From contig NZ_FXBB01000001.1 in assembly GCF_900177735.1 (NCBI RefSeq), forward strand, positions 186,001 through 250,000: a stretch of 64,000 nucleotides of DNA. The letters are read 5' to 3'. A model generated the notes under the pieces. It did no database searches, was not told the DNA's origin, and saw only the letters and a list, made by a program, of their open reading frames with translations. This DNA comes from Dethiosulfovibrio salsuginis. Its GTDB lineage: Bacteria > Synergistota > Synergistia > Synergistales > Dethiosulfovibrionaceae. Made by a program: the position numbers and the translations under genes. This document shows positions 1-9,620 of this stretch, piece by piece (within the stretch, counting starts at the first letter, position 1; every line of letters starts with the position of its first letter).

Positions 1-2127
1 CTGGGAGAAGAAGTCCCTTATGTGGGTAAACACTCCGGTGTAGGTTGCCGGATTGGACCTCGGTGTCCTCCCTATAGGGCTTTGGTCCACCATAACCACC
101 TTTTTGATATCCTCCCAGCCGGTAATATCCCTGTGGGTCCCCGGCCTTAAGCGATAGGAGTGATCCATCCTCCTCATTATGCCCCTGTAAAGGACATCGT
201 GTAAAAAGGTGCTCTTACCGGAGCCTGATACCCCTGTGAGACACACAAAAGCCCCTATAGGAATCGATATATCCAGATCCTTAAGGTTATTCTCCGACGC
301 CCCTAGGACAGAAAGCCATTTATCCCCTAAAGGCACGGAGCCTTCCCTGTACATACCGGAAACCTGCCCTGTAAGGTAAGGTCCTGTCTTGCCTGTAGAA
401 CCGTCAAAGTCGTCACGATATCCCTCTCTGACGACCGTTCCCCCTAGCTCCCCGGCCTCCGGGCCCATCTCAACCAGGTAATCCGCCGAATCCATAACAT
501 CCCGATCGTGCTCTACGACTATAACCGTATTGCCCTGATCCCTTATCTCCATTAACGTATCGATCAGCCTGTGGGTGTCTCTGGGATGAAGGCCTATAGT
601 CGGCTCGTCGAGGACGTACAGCACACCGGTAAGCTTGGAGCCTATCTGAGTGGCTAGCCTGATCCTCTGGCTCTCCCCTCCGCTCAAGGTATCCGCCCTC
701 CGGTTCAGGGATAGATACCCAGCACCGACCTGGCTCAGAAAGCCAACCCTTTTTTTGAGCTCCCCTATGACCTGTCCTACTATGGAGATATCCCTGTCTC
801 CGAGCTCTATGGACTCAAGCTCCGAAAGAAGTCCGTCTATAGGCATAGACACCAGGTCCCCGATACTCCACTTACCTACGAATACGCTCAAGGCCTCGGG
901 CTTTAAACGGAGCCCCGAACAGGACTGACAGATATCGTCGGACAGAAACAGAGCGAGCTCCTCCTGGACCGCCTCGGAATCGCTATCCCTCCATCTCCTG
1001 TCCAGCCAAGGTATAAGGCCTTCGTACCTGCCCCTATACTCGGATTCGACTCCTCCTCTCTCGAAGGAGAGACGTATTTTATCCTCCGATCCGAACAGGA
1101 CCAGCGCTTTTTCCTCCGCCGACAGCTCTCCGTAAGGCCTGTCGGTCTCCAGGCCTAGTGACTCAAAAAGGGCCACCAGCCTTCGCAGCATATAGTGATT
1201 TTTCTTCCATGGGAGAAGGGCTCCGTTCAAAAGCCCCTGATCAGGTATCACCGCCAGATCCTCGGAAAAGGAACGGTGGCTGCCTATACCGAAACAATCG
1301 GGACAGGCTCCTGACGGACTGTTAAAGGAGAAAAGCTTCGGTTCCAGGTCGGGAAAGGAGACGCCACAGTCGGGACAGACGAATCTCTCCGTCAGTCGGA
1401 TGGAGGGCTTACCCTCGGGCTCCAGGAGGACAAAGCCTTCGGTGAGGTCGAGACAGATCTGTATAGCCTCCGCAAGTCGCCCCTCTTTTCCCTCGGAGAC
1501 CTTCAACCTATCGACCACCACGTCTATATTGTGAGGCCGTTTTTTATCCAGGTCGAGATCCTCCTCAAGCCAGTAGACCTCGCCGTCCACTCGGACCCTG
1601 AGAAAACCTTTTCTCCTTAAATCTATAAACAGGTTTTTAAAACCGCCTTTTTTCCCCTTAGCCACCGGAGCCATTACCTCCAGCTTCAGGTCCCTGTGGT
1701 CCCGATAGACCATATCCACCATTTCGTCCACCGAATGGCGGTGCAAGGCGGATCCACAGGAAGGACACCGAGGCACCCCTATTCTGGCGAATATGAGCCT
1801 GAGATGATCGTATATCTCCGTCACCGTCCCTACCGTCGACCTTGGGTTATGGGAGACCCCCTTTTGCTCTATGGATATAGCCGGCGAAAGGCCGTCTATA
1901 TCGTCGACATCAGGTTTTTTCTGCACCCCTAAAAACTGCCTTGCGTAAGCCGATAGGGACTCTACGTACCGCCTCTGACCCTCGGCGTAAAGGGTGTCGA
2001 AAGCCAGGGAGGATTTTCCCGATCCCGAGGGACCGGTCACCACGGTGAGGGTGTTTTTAGGGATTGTCACGTTCACCCCCTTCAGGTTATGTTCTCTTGC
2101 CCCTACGATACGAATTACCTGCGACAC
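1..2127 (-). CDS. uvrA: UvrABC excinuclease subunit A (3' end beyond window)
   Basis: Damage-recognition ATPase of nucleotide excision repair. The visible 709 codons hold the first Walker A (GPSGSGKS, residues 32-39), the CPSC and CPDC zinc-binding pairs, the ABC signature LSGGESQRIRL followed by the Walker B/H region LDEPTIGLHPRD, and the second Walker A (GVSGSGKST) near the left edge. The C-terminal part of the second ATPase is outside the window, so the gene is cut by the edge, not broken. The chosen start is GTG at 2127, about 10 bases after a GGAGG. It overlaps the last 41 bases of uvrB, so the two are cotranscribed and probably translationally coupled. Confidence 0.95.
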   Translation of the reverse strand, partial: MSQVIRIVGAREHNLKGVNVTIPKNTLTVVTGPSGSGKSSLAFDTLYAEGQRRYVESLSAYARQFLGVQKKPDVDDIDGLSPAISIEQKGVSHNPRSTVGTVTEIYDHLRLIFARIGVPRCPSCGSALHRHSVDEMVDMVYRDHRDLKLEVMAPVAKGKKGGFKNLFIDLRRKGFLRVRVDGEVYWLEEDLDLDKKRPHNIDVVVDRLKVSEGKEGRLAEAIQICLDLTEGFVLLEPEGKPSIRLTERFVCPDCGVSFPDLEPKLFSFNSPSGACPDCFGIGSHRSFSEDLAVIPDQGLLNGALLPWKKNHYMLRRLVALFESLGLETDRPYGELSAEEKALVLFGSEDKIRLSFERGGVESEYRGRYEGLIPWLDRRWRDSDSEAVQEELALFLSDDICQSCSGLRLKPEALSVFVGKWSIGDLVSMPIDGLLSELESIELGDRDISIVGQVIGELKKRVGFLSQVGAGYLSLNRRADTLSGGESQRIRLATQIGSKLTGVLYVLDEPTIGLHPRDTHRLIDTLMEIRDQGNTVIVVEHDRDVMDSADYLVEMGPEAGELGGTVVREGYRDDFDGSTGKTGPYLTGQVSGMYREGSVPLGDKWLSVLGASENNLKDLDISIPIGAFVCLTGVSGSGKSTFLHDVLYRGIMRRMDHSYRLRPGTHRDITGWEDIKKVVMVDQSPIGRTPRSNPATYTGVFTHIRDFFSQ

Positions 2128-4096
2128 GAAGCATCGCACCTCCTTTCGTCTCCGAAAGCATATCCCTTATGCCTGCGGCTCTCTCGAACTGGAGCTTCTC
2201 CACCGCCTCCCACATCAGCCTCTCCAGATCCTTCTCCGATAGATCGACGAGGGATTCCTCCCATAGGTCCGCCCCTTTAGGCTCCGATTTATCCATAAGC
2301 TCCTCCGGCAGGAGGGATCTAATTTTGCTTACCACCGTCCTCGGGGTTATGCCGTTTTTCTCGTTATAGTCTATCTGGATAGCCCTGCGTCTGCCGGTCT
2401 CCTCCATAGCCTTCGCTATGCTGTCGGTGATCTCGTCGGCGTAAAGGATTACCTTAGAATCGACGTTTCTAGCTGCCCTTCCCATGACCTGAACCAGAGA
2501 TCGGTAGGACCTTAAAAATCCCTCCCTATCTGCGTCAAGTATGGCCACCAGAGAGACCTCCGGCAGGTCCATTCCCTCCCTGAGCAGGTTCACTCCGACC
2601 AGAACCGACGTATGGCCCTCCCGTAGCTCCTTTATCAGCTCCGCCCTCTCGAAAGTGTTAAGGTCGGAGTGGATGTATTTGGCCTTTATCCCCAGGTCCT
2701 TAAGATATCCTCCTAAGTCCTCGGACCCCTTTTTAGTCAAGGTAGTTACCAGGACCCTCTCGTCTCTTTCGATAACCTCTCTTATCCGATCGAGGAGATC
2801 GTCTATCTGTCCTGTCGCCGGAACTAAGAGGACCTCTGGGTCGGGAATACCGGTAGGACGGATTATCTGCTCCACGACCTGACCGGACACCGATACCTCC
2901 CAATCCCCAGGAGTCGCCGATAGGAACAAGGTCTTTTTCATGTATTTGACAAACTCCTCCCACCTTAGAGGCCTGTTATCCAGGCAGGAAGGAAGCCTGA
3001 AGCCGTGTCTGACCAAAGTCTCCTTTCTGGCCCTATCGCCGTTGAACATGCCTCGGATCTGGGGCAGGGTTATATGGGACTCGTCGACCACCAGGAGAAA
3101 ATCGTCGGGAAAGAAGTCGATCAGCGTCCCTGGAGGGTCTCCCTCGGACCGTCCGTCCAGATATCTGGAGTAGTTCTCTATCCCCGAACAGTATCCCGTC
3201 TCCGACAGCATCTCCATATCGTATCTGGTCCTGCTCTCTATCCTCTGGGCTTCCAGGTACTTTCCCTGGCTTTTGAAAAGCTCTACCTGTCCGTTCATCT
3301 CGTCCCAGATGGAGTTCATCGCCCCTGCTACCGCCTCGTCGGAGGTAACGTAATGCTGGGCGGGATATATAGAGGCTCGATCCTTTCTGAGCAGCGATTT
3401 ACCGGATACCGGATCGGTCTCCTCTATAGACTCTATCTCGTCGTCGTAAAAAACCACCCTCAGACAGGTGTCGCTGTAGGAGGGAAATATCTCCACCACA
3501 TCTCCTCTGGCCCTGAACTTGCCGGGGGAGAGCTCCAGGTCGTTTCTGACGTAATAGCCCGAGAGAAGGGCCTCGAAAAAAACCCGCCTATCCCATTTAT
3601 CTCCGACGGCAAAAGGTATGACCGCATCCTCGTAGGTGGCCTTTTTACCTAGGCCGTATATGCAGGATACGCTGGCCACCACTATGACATCCTCCCTCTC
3701 TATCAACGCTTTTGTGGCGGCGAGACGGAGCTTCTCTATCCTATCGTTGATCGAGGCGTCTTTCTCTATATAGGTGTCCGAGGATGGCACGTAGGCCTCA
3801 GGCTGATAATAGTCGTAGTAACTTACGAAGTAGTGAACGGCGTTATCTGGGAAGAAATCCCTGAACTCGCTGTAAAGCTGGGCGGCCAGCGTCTTATTAT
3901 GGGCCATCACCAATGTAGGCTTACCGAGCCTCTGTATGACGTTGGCGACGGTAAAGGTCTTTCCGCTACCGGTGACCCCCATGAGGGTCTGGCAGCCCGA
4001 TTCATCGAAGCCTCTACAGATATCCTCAATAGCCTTACCCTGGTCACCAGCAGGACCCCAAGGGGATACTAAGTTAAACTTAGCCGTAACGTTCAC
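2087..4096 (-). CDS. uvrB: UvrABC excinuclease subunit B
   Basis: Helicase-like subunit that receives damaged DNA from UvrA and recruits UvrC. The 669 residues fit the family. Walker A GVTGSGKT lies at residues 40-47, the damage-probing beta-hairpin YYDYYQPEAYVP at about 93-104, a DESH helicase motif near the middle, and a C-terminal UVR domain that contacts UvrA/UvrC (about 615-655). The only usable upstream start is GTG at 4096, and this codon lies inside the AGGAGGTG ribosome-binding sequence; an in-frame TAG sits just before it. A functional Shine-Dalgarno would therefore point to a slightly later, non-standard codon, so the exact N-terminus is uncertain. It follows the ftsH terminator. 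Confidence 0.95.
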   Translation of the reverse strand: MNVTAKFNLVSPWGPAGDQGKAIEDICRGFDESGCQTLMGVTGSGKTFTVANVIQRLGKPTLVMAHNKTLAAQLYSEFRDFFPDNAVHYFVSYYDYYQPEAYVPSSDTYIEKDASINDRIEKLRLAATKALIEREDVIVVASVSCIYGLGKKATYEDAVIPFAVGDKWDRRVFFEALLSGYYVRNDLELSPGKFRARGDVVEIFPSYSDTCLRVVFYDDEIESIEETDPVSGKSLLRKDRASIYPAQHYVTSDEAVAGAMNSIWDEMNGQVELFKSQGKYLEAQRIESRTRYDMEMLSETGYCSGIENYSRYLDGRSEGDPPGTLIDFFPDDFLLVVDESHITLPQIRGMFNGDRARKETLVRHGFRLPSCLDNRPLRWEEFVKYMKKTLFLSATPGDWEVSVSGQVVEQIIRPTGIPDPEVLLVPATGQIDDLLDRIREVIERDERVLVTTLTKKGSEDLGGYLKDLGIKAKYIHSDLNTFERAELIKELREGHTSVLVGVNLLREGMDLPEVSLVAILDADREGFLRSYRSLVQVMGRAARNVDSKVILYADEITDSIAKAMEETGRRRAIQIDYNEKNGITPRTVVSKIRSLLPEELMDKSEPKGADLWEESLVDLSEKDLERLMWEAVEKLQFERAAGIRDMLSETKGGAMLRVAGNSYRRGKRT

Positions 4097-4101
4097 CTCC
4101 T

Positions 4102-4144
4102 AAAAAGGATGCGGGAGCTGGGAAAGATCCCGTGCTCCCGCATC
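4102..4144 (-). terminator. Intrinsic terminator after ftsH
   Basis: Read on the minus strand, GATGCGGGAGC and GCTCCCGCATC form an 11-bp stem (4144-4134 with 4118-4108), followed at once by CTTTTT. It begins three bases after the ftsH stop codon and ends just before the uvrB ribosome-binding site, separating the tilS-hpt-ftsH unit from uvrBA. Confidence 0.85.
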
Positions 4145-4146
4145 TA

Positions 4147-6048
4147 TCAGCCGTTGAATACCACGTTAGAGTCTTTAGCCAAGTCGATAGGCTTTTCGCC
4201 TTCCGAGCTAAAAGCCTCAACTTCCTCAGCTTTAGCTTCCTCCTCAACTACCTCCCCTAAGAGAATGGCCAGGTCCTTGCCGTCCATGACCTCCCTGTCC
4301 AGGAGGGTCTGGGCCACCAGCTCCACTTTCTCCATGTTCTCGGTGAGTATGGTCTTAACCTTATCGTAGCAGCTGTCGATAATGGAGCGCACCTCCCGAT
4401 CTATAGAGTAGGCTATTTCCTCGCTGTAGTTTCTGTCCTCCCCTATATCCCTTCCGAGAAAGACCTCGTGGTGTTTTTTGCCTAGAGCTACAGGGCCAAG
4501 GCTATCGCTCATGCCGTACTGGGTTACCATCTGTCTCGCGATCTGTGTAGCCCTCTCCAGATCGTTACTGGCACCTGTGGTTATATCGCCGAAGACCAGG
4601 GACTCGGTGACCCTGCCACCTAGGAGAACACATATATTATTGAGCAACTCCTTCTTGGACATTAGGAACCTGTCCTCCTCGGGAAGCTGAAGGGTGTAAC
4701 CTAGAGCCATGCTTCCTCTGGGGATGATGGAGATCTTGTGAACCGGATCGCATCCGGGAATAAACTTAGCGACCAGGGCGTGGCCCGTCTCGTGATAGGC
4801 TATTATGTGTTTTTCCTTCTCCCCGATAAGACGGCTTTTTCTCTCCGGTCCCGCTATCACCCTGTCTATCCCTTCCTCCATCTCGTCCATGGAGATAATT
4901 CCCTTGCCCCCTCTGGCGGCCAGTAGGGCGGCCTCGTTGACGAGATTGGCGAGGTCGGCACCGACAAATCCCGGGGTCCTCCTGGCAACTACGTCCAGAT
5001 CTACCTGCTTATCCAGATTTTTGCCCTTTACGTGTACGTCCAGGATAGCCCTACGGCCCCTTACGTCAGGCCTATCTACCACGACGTGACGATCGAAGCG
5101 ACCAGGACGTAACAGGGCGGGATCCAGGACGTCGGATCGGTTTGTCGCAGCGAGAAGGATTATCCCCGTCTTTTCGTCGAAACCGTCCATCTCCACCAGA
5201 AGCTGGTTCAAGGTCTGCTCCCTTTCGTCGTGACCTCCTCCGAGACCGGCCCCTCTCTGACGTCCTACGGCGTCTATCTCGTCGATAAAGACGATACAGG
5301 GCTGGTGTTTTCTCGCCTGATCGAAAAGGTCCCTAACCCTGGAGGCACCTACCCCGACAAACATCTCGACAAAATCCGATCCGCTTGTGCTGAAAAAGGG
5401 GACCGCCGCCTCTCCTGCACAGGCTCTTGCCAAAAGGGTTTTTCCCGTTCCAGGAGGTCCTAAAAGAAGTACCCCTTTAGGGACCGAGGCCCCCAGCTTG
5501 GTGAACCGGGAGGGGTCTTTAAGGTATTCGATAACCTCCTGAAGCTCCTCTTTCGACTCATCGCAGCCAGCTACGTCGTTGAAGGTCACCTGGGGGCGGT
5601 TGTCGAGGAACATCTTAGCCTTGCTTTTGGCGAAACTCATGACCTTACCGCCACCGCCTCCTTGCATATGGTAGAGAAAGAATATCCACACCCCGATAAG
5701 GAGGAGAGTCGGGAAAAGAGAGGACATCATAGTCACCCACCAGGGGTTTCTCTGAGGTGGAGTAACCTTGACATCGACTCCCTTTCGAGCCACGTCCTGA
5801 ACCACGTCTCCCGCACCTATGACGTAGGTGACAAAGTCCTTGCCGTCGACGGTTTTACCGGACAGGACAGAGTCGTTCACCACCACTGACTTTATCCTTC
5901 CGCTGTCCACTTCCTGTAGAAACTGACTGTAGCTGAGGTCCCTGACGTTGGTCCCCCTCTGATCGGGGGATAAAAAAACGTTGACCAGGCTGACCACCAG
6001 AACTATCAGAATAAGGTAAAGTCCAAGATTTTTGACCAATCGCTGCAC
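4147..6048 (-). CDS. ftsH: ATP-dependent zinc metalloprotease FtsH
   Basis: Membrane-anchored AAA+ protease that degrades misfolded and short-lived proteins. A first membrane segment lies at about residues 8-26, an extracytoplasmic domain follows, and a second membrane segment lies at about 107-126. The AAA+ module has Walker A GPPGTGKT (197-204), Walker [12 protein letters not shown] and the pore loop [12 protein letters not shown]. The M41 zinc site is HETGH in the second half. Length 633 is normal. Start GTG at 6048 is 7 bases after GGGAGG. It follows hpt by 18 bases in the common tilS-hpt-ftsH order and ends at a strong terminator. Confidence 0.97.
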   Translation of the reverse strand: MQRLVKNLGLYLILIVLVVSLVNVFLSPDQRGTNVRDLSYSQFLQEVDSGRIKSVVVNDSVLSGKTVDGKDFVTYVIGAGDVVQDVARKGVDVKVTPPQRNPWWVTMMSSLFPTLLLIGVWIFFLYHMQGGGGGKVMSFAKSKAKMFLDNRPQVTFNDVAGCDESKEELQEVIEYLKDPSRFTKLGASVPKGVLLLGPPGTGKTLLARACAGEAAVPFFSTSGSDFVEMFVGVGASRVRDLFDQARKHQPCIVFIDEIDAVGRQRGAGLGGGHDEREQTLNQLLVEMDGFDEKTGIILLAATNRSDVLDPALLRPGRFDRHVVVDRPDVRGRRAILDVHVKGKNLDKQVDLDVVARRTPGFVGADLANLVNEAALLAARGGKGIISMDEMEEGIDRVIAGPERKSRLIGEKEKHIIAYHETGHALVAKFIPGCDPVHKISIIPRGSMALGYTLQLPEEDRFLMSKKELLNNICVLLGGRVTESLVFGDITTGASNDLERATQIARQMVTQYGMSDSLGPVALGKKHHEVFLGRDIGEDRNYSEEIAYSIDREVRSIIDSCYDKVKTILTENMEKVELVAQTLLDREVMDGKDLAILLGEVVEEEAKAEEVEAFSSEGEKPIDLAKDSNVVFNG

Positions 6049-6066
6049 TATTCTGCCTCCCTTAAG

Positions 6067-6609
6067 TTAATCCTGGGACAGGACATCGACGGAATACACG
6101 GACCGAAGGTTTCTCCATCTCTCCGCACAGTCCAGTCCGTATCCCACCACGAAAATATCCGGTATGTCGAAACCTACGTAATCCACGGAGATATCGGCTA
6201 TTCTACGCTCTTTTTTATCCAAAAGAGAGCAAAGGGCCAGGGAACGAGGCTCTCTCTCGAGAAGGACTCTCTTCAGATATGAAAGAGTCAACCCCGTGTC
6301 GACGATATCCTCCACTATGAGGACGTGTTTGTCCTTTATGACGTTGTCTAGGTCTTTATTGATCCTGACAACTCCACTGGAGGTAGTGGAAACACCGTAG
6401 GAGGACACGCTCATAAAATCCATACTGACGTTCACCCTGTCGTCGATGTTTCTGACCAGGTCCGCCATGAATATAGCCGCACCTCTGAGGATACCGACAA
6501 CTACCAGGTCCTCACCTTTGTAGTCCTCACCGATGATCTTTCCCAACTCCGCTACTTTGCTGACAATATCCTCTTCGGATATCAAAACATTACCGACTTT
6601 ATAGTTCAT
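6067..6609 (-). CDS. hpt: Hypoxanthine phosphoribosyltransferase
   Basis: Purine salvage enzyme that converts hypoxanthine or guanine plus PRPP into IMP or GMP. The 180-residue protein has the PRPP-binding loop VEDIVDTGLTL at about residues 98-108 and the family's Asp-rich and C-terminal IPDIFVVGYGLD segments. Its ATG overlaps the tilS stop as ATGA, so it is translationally coupled to tilS, and ftsH follows directly. This trio is conserved in many Gram-positive and related bacteria. Confidence 0.95.
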   Translation of the reverse strand: MNYKVGNVLISEEDIVSKVAELGKIIGEDYKGEDLVVVGILRGAAIFMADLVRNIDDRVNVSMDFMSVSSYGVSTTSSGVVRINKDLDNVIKDKHVLIVEDIVDTGLTLSYLKRVLLEREPRSLALCSLLDKKERRIADISVDYVGFDIPDIFVVGYGLDCAERWRNLRSVYSVDVLSQD

Positions 6610-7958
6610 CTAGGTTCCCCTTCCTGTCTACCATTGGGATCGCTAAAACACACCAAGCAAAAACTATCATATTCTACACTATCTGACGGAAATTCCCACC
6701 TGCTATTCAAAAAAACCGGCTCAGGACACCAGACAGGCCGATCGTTTACGGTGACCACCGGAATACAGGGCAAAAGCCACCAGGGGCAGGGAGACCTGTC
6801 TTTTTGGGATAAAGAGGCCATAGGCCTTACGCTGACCTTATCGCCAGGAAGCAGAGGTATAGCGACGGAAAAGGCGGAAGCCGACGGCTCTCTTTTCCGT
6901 AAAAAAGACCACGAAAAGGGGATATCCTGAAATACCCCTTCTCCCTCTCCTGAGAGTATCGCAGGATCAGGGATGGAGACCTCCAGCAGAGGACGATGAA
7001 CCCAGGAAAGGAAATTACGATCTCCACAGAGCTCTACGTCCGAGGACCACTGAAATCTCCAGCGGGAACCGCGATCCTCAAGATCCAGCAGCTTTTTCGT
7101 CCTGCTTCTCGATAAGGTCCTAAGTCCCAGATATCTACCGACGTGACGGAGAGCCCAGGTTTTACCTCTAGGACTCAAACTTTTAAAGCCCTCTCTGGAC
7201 AGGGTATACAGACACCGAGGGAGGTCTTTTTTGATCTGAGAAGCGAGGGTCTCCCCTTCCTCCTCCTCCTGGGCCCTCAGATCCGCCATGTCCTCCACCA
7301 GGCTGAGGACATGATCACCGATAGAGCTGTTTAGCCTGGCCTTCATCAGAGGGAGCAGCTCGTTTCTGACTCTGTTCCTCAGGTAGAGATCCTGATCGTT
7401 GGTCTCGTCTTCCACCCAGGACCATCCCGCTTCTCTCAGTATATCTCGAAGCCTCTCTCTGGACATTCCCATAACAGGCCTAAAAAGACGTCCGTTGACC
7501 TCCGGAATGCCCGCCAATCCAAAGGGACCGGAACCTCTAGCCAGGTTTAGAAAGAAGGTCTCCACCACATCGTCGGAGTTATGGCCCAAAACCACTCCAC
7601 TACAGCCTAGCTCTTCGGACAGATCGGCGAGGGATCTATGCCTTATCCTCCTGGCCGCCAGCTCGACCGACTCGCCTTTTAGCATCTCGCCTGGAACGTC
7701 CCTTTTTGCTATATGACAGGGTACACCAATAGACTCACAGTGTTCAGAGACAAAACGGGCATCCGACGAGGATGATTCCCCTCTTATACCGTGATCAACG
7801 TGGAGAGCGACGACTTCCCCTCCCCAAACATGGACCATAAGCCACAGAAGAGCCATAGAGTCGCTTCCACCGGAAAGGGCCACAGCCATTCTCTTTGAGT
7901 TCCACCACCTCTGCCTCAGCCCTGCGGACTTAAAACCGTCGAAGTTACGGAGAACCAT
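6606..7958 (-). CDS. tilS: tRNA(Ile)-lysidine synthetase TilS
   Basis: Modifies the CAU anticodon of tRNA-Ile2 to lysidine so that it reads AUA. The PP-loop ATP pyrophosphatase motif SGGSDS is at residues 29-34 and is followed by HVDHGIRGESSSSD and the VVLGHNSDDVVET segment. The ATG at 7958 is preferred (450 residues). A longer frame opens at 8018, but that ATG begins with the last base of the tRNA-Met CCA end, and a strong terminator (7978-8009) lies between it and the conserved N-terminus. Expression probably depends on read-through from the tRNA unit or on a promoter not recognised here. Confidence 0.92.
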   Translation of the reverse strand: MVLRNFDGFKSAGLRQRWWNSKRMAVALSGGSDSMALLWLMVHVWGGEVVALHVDHGIRGESSSSDARFVSEHCESIGVPCHIAKRDVPGEMLKGESVELAARRIRHRSLADLSEELGCSGVVLGHNSDDVVETFFLNLARGSGPFGLAGIPEVNGRLFRPVMGMSRERLRDILREAGWSWVEDETNDQDLYLRNRVRNELLPLMKARLNSSIGDHVLSLVEDMADLRAQEEEEGETLASQIKKDLPRCLYTLSREGFKSLSPRGKTWALRHVGRYLGLRTLSRSRTKKLLDLEDRGSRWRFQWSSDVELCGDRNFLSWVHRPLLEVSIPDPAILSGEGEGVFQDIPFSWSFLRKREPSASAFSVAIPLLPGDKVSVRPMASLSQKDRSPCPWWLLPCIPVVTVNDRPVWCPEPVFLNSRWEFPSDSVEYDSFCLVCFSDPNGRQEGEPR

Positions 7959-7977
7959 GGAGCACCGCCCTTTCTGC

Positions 7978-8009
7978 AAAAAAAAAGAGAACCCCCGAAG
8001 AGGTCCTCT
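7978..8009 (-). terminator. tRNA operon terminator with UUCG-type loop
   Basis: On the minus strand AGAGGACCTC-TTCG-GGGGTTCTCT forms a 10-bp stem (two G-U pairs) capped by a UUCG tetraloop and followed by nine T residues. It sits 8 bases after the encoded CCA end of tRNA-Met, and it decides the tilS start. Confidence 0.93.
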
Positions 8010-8017
8010 TGAAGTCA

Positions 8018-8094
8018 TGGTGGCGGTGACTGGAATCGAACCAGTGACACTACGGGTATGAACCGTATGCTCTAGCCAACTGAGCTACACCGCC
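8018..8094 (-). tRNA. tRNA-Met (CAT), elongator
   Basis: Minus strand cloverleaf: acceptor GGCGGTG pairs with CACCGCC, D arm TAGCTCAGTTGGCTAGAGCA, anticodon loop GGTTCATACC with anticodon CAT, T arm CTGGTTCGATTCCAG, and CCA encoded. The perfect 1:72 pair separates it from the initiator next door. A tRNA-Ile2 identity (lysidine-modified CAT) is possible in principle, but the body resembles elongator tRNA-Met. Confidence 0.93.
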
Positions 8095-8097
8095 AAA

Positions 8098-8173
<76 letters not shown>

Positions 8174-8205
8174 ATATGGACGTCCTCATCTCTCAGGACT
8201 AGGAC

Positions 8206-8234
8206 ATTTTAGCAGAGCCTCCAGGGTTTTACAA
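8206..8234 (-). promoter_or_regulatory. Promoter of the tRNA-fMet / tRNA-Met unit
   Basis: Minus strand TTGTAA, 17-base spacer, TAAAAT, with the -10 about 33 bases before the tRNA-fMet 5' end. Good match to a housekeeping sigma-70 promoter. Confidence 0.75.
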
Positions 8235-8293
8235 GGGGCAAAAAGAAGAAAGAATATACTGGAAGCCGATCGAAGCTACTACTAAAACAAGGC

Positions 8294-8380
8294 TGGTGCC
8301 CGAGACCGGAATCGAACCGGTACGCCTCTACAGGCGAGGGATTTTAAGTCCCTTGTGTCTACCTATTCCACCACTCGGGC
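8294..8380 (-). tRNA. tRNA-Leu (TAA)
   Basis: Minus strand, 87 bases including an encoded CCA. Acceptor GCCCGAG pairs with CTCGGGC. The anticodon stem-loop AGGGACTTAAAATCCCT gives anticodon TAA. The long class II variable arm (CGCCTGTAGAGGCG) and the T arm CCGGTTCGATTCCGG are both present. Confidence 0.96.
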
Positions 8381-8400
8381 GTTAGAAATCAGCGGTGTTA

Positions 8401-8429
8401 ATGTTATCACCCAAGGGCAAGACAGTCAA
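8401..8429 (-). promoter_or_regulatory. Promoter of tRNA-Leu
   Basis: Minus strand TTGACT, 17-base spacer, TAACAT, ending 20 bases before the tRNA-Leu 5' end. Back-to-back with the plus-strand promoter at 8444. Confidence 0.8.
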
Positions 8430-8443
8430 CATCCACATGAACG

Positions 8444-8472
8444 TTGACCGACCTATCAGGACGTGCTAAAAT
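8444..8472 (+). promoter_or_regulatory. Promoter of the hisC-like gene
   Basis: TTGACC, 17-base spacer, TAAAAT, about 40 bases before the TTG start at 8512. Near-consensus sigma-70 form. Confidence 0.85.
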
Positions 8473-8511
8473 CCATTCGCTTTACCCTGATAAAGTAAAG
8501 GAGTGACTAAC

Positions 8512-9525
8512 TTGAGCACGAAACTACGTCTGGACAAAAACGAATCTCCCTATGGACTACCGGATCACCTGCTTGAGAGCGCTAAAAAGGCTCTTGCTTC
8601 CATAGAGGCCAATAGATACCCCGATCCCACCTATTCCAGCTTGAGGGAGAGTATAGGAAACTACGTCGGCGTATATAAGGAAAACATAGTCCCGGGAAAC
8701 GGCGGTGACGAAATACTTTGGCTCGCCTTTGCTGCCTACGTATCCCCTGGAGACAGGGTCCTTACCTTAAACCCGTCGTTCTCCCAGTACGAACATATGT
8801 GCAAAGTCTTCAAAGCGGAGAGATTAGCCGTCCCTATGACCCTGAAAAACGATAGCATAGAGGTAGATGAGGACGAATTTTTAAGGTCGTTGAGATCACA
8901 AAATCCCTCATTGGTCCTTCTAGACAGCCCTAATAACCCTACAGGAGTGGCTCTGACAGATCTATTTATCCATAAAGTCCTGGATTCGGCCCGGTGCCCT
9001 GTCCTTATAGACGAGGCCTACGGGGAATTTTCCAGCCACACGTTTCTCGAAGATCAAGGTATGGACGACCTTCCTGAATCGACTATGATACTGAAAACCC
9101 TCTCCAAAGCCTGGGGGATAGCTGGACTGAGGGTCGGCTACTGTGTGACCTCCCAACCGACGGCACGTAAACTGAACGGTCTGAGAAGCCCTTTCAACGT
9201 AAACCTGTTTTCCCAGGCTATAGCTTTGGAGCTTCTGAAAGATCGATCCTGGATGGATAAAAGGGTCAAAGCCATCGTGGAAACCAGAGAAAGGCTCTTC
9301 TCAAGGATAAAAAAAGGCCTTAAGAGGTGGCAGGTATTTCCCGGTCAGGGAAACTTTCTTCTCGTCAAACTTCCCGACGAACAGAGGGACCTTCTGGGAT
9401 ATTTGAGGGAAAATCGGATAGAGATAAAAGGCTTCGATCTACCCTGGGAGGGGCACTGGGCCAGGATAACCGTTGGAACAGACGAAGAGATGGAGAAGTT
9501 GATCGATGCCGTAGAAAAAGTCTAA
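8512..9525 (+). CDS. hisC: Histidinol-phosphate aminotransferase-like PLP enzyme
   Basis: Class I/II (fold type I) aminotransferase with the HisC-family pattern: N-terminal LDKNESPYG, the GNGGDE phosphate-binding region, SPNNPTG, DEAYGEF, and the PLP lysine in TLSKAWGIAGLRVGY (about residue 199). The TTG at 8512 is chosen because AAAGGAG lies 8 bases upstream; the GTG at 8503 overlaps that site. The gene stands alone under its own promoter with no other histidine genes nearby, so the true substrate could be histidinol phosphate, an aromatic amino acid or another amino acid. Confidence 0.85.
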   Translation: MSTKLRLDKNESPYGLPDHLLESAKKALASIEANRYPDPTYSSLRESIGNYVGVYKENIVPGNGGDEILWLAFAAYVSPGDRVLTLNPSFSQYEHMCKVFKAERLAVPMTLKNDSIEVDEDEFLRSLRSQNPSLVLLDSPNNPTGVALTDLFIHKVLDSARCPVLIDEAYGEFSSHTFLEDQGMDDLPESTMILKTLSKAWGIAGLRVGYCVTSQPTARKLNGLRSPFNVNLFSQAIALELLKDRSWMDKRVKAIVETRERLFSRIKKGLKRWQVFPGQGNFLLVKLPDEQRDLLGYLRENRIEIKGFDLPWEGHWARITVGTDEEMEKLIDAVEKV

Positions 9526-9541
9526 ATCCTTTCTTGTGTAC

Positions 9542-9570
9542 TTGTTTACCCTATTGGTTAGTGATAGTAT
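9542..9570 (+). promoter_or_regulatory. Promoter of the TrpR/YerC-like gene
   Basis: TTGTTT, 17-base spacer, TAGTAT, about 50 bases before the GTG at 9621. Moderate match. Confidence 0.6.
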
Positions 9571-9620
9571 GATGTGTAAGGTATAAAAAACGATAGGGCA
9601 CAGGAAGGAGGGGTTGCAAA

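Noticed and set aside
7959-8018. Upstream extension of tilS to the ATG at 8018
   Set aside because: The ATG starts with the last base of the tRNA-Met CCA end, and a UUCG terminator lies between it and the conserved N-terminus.
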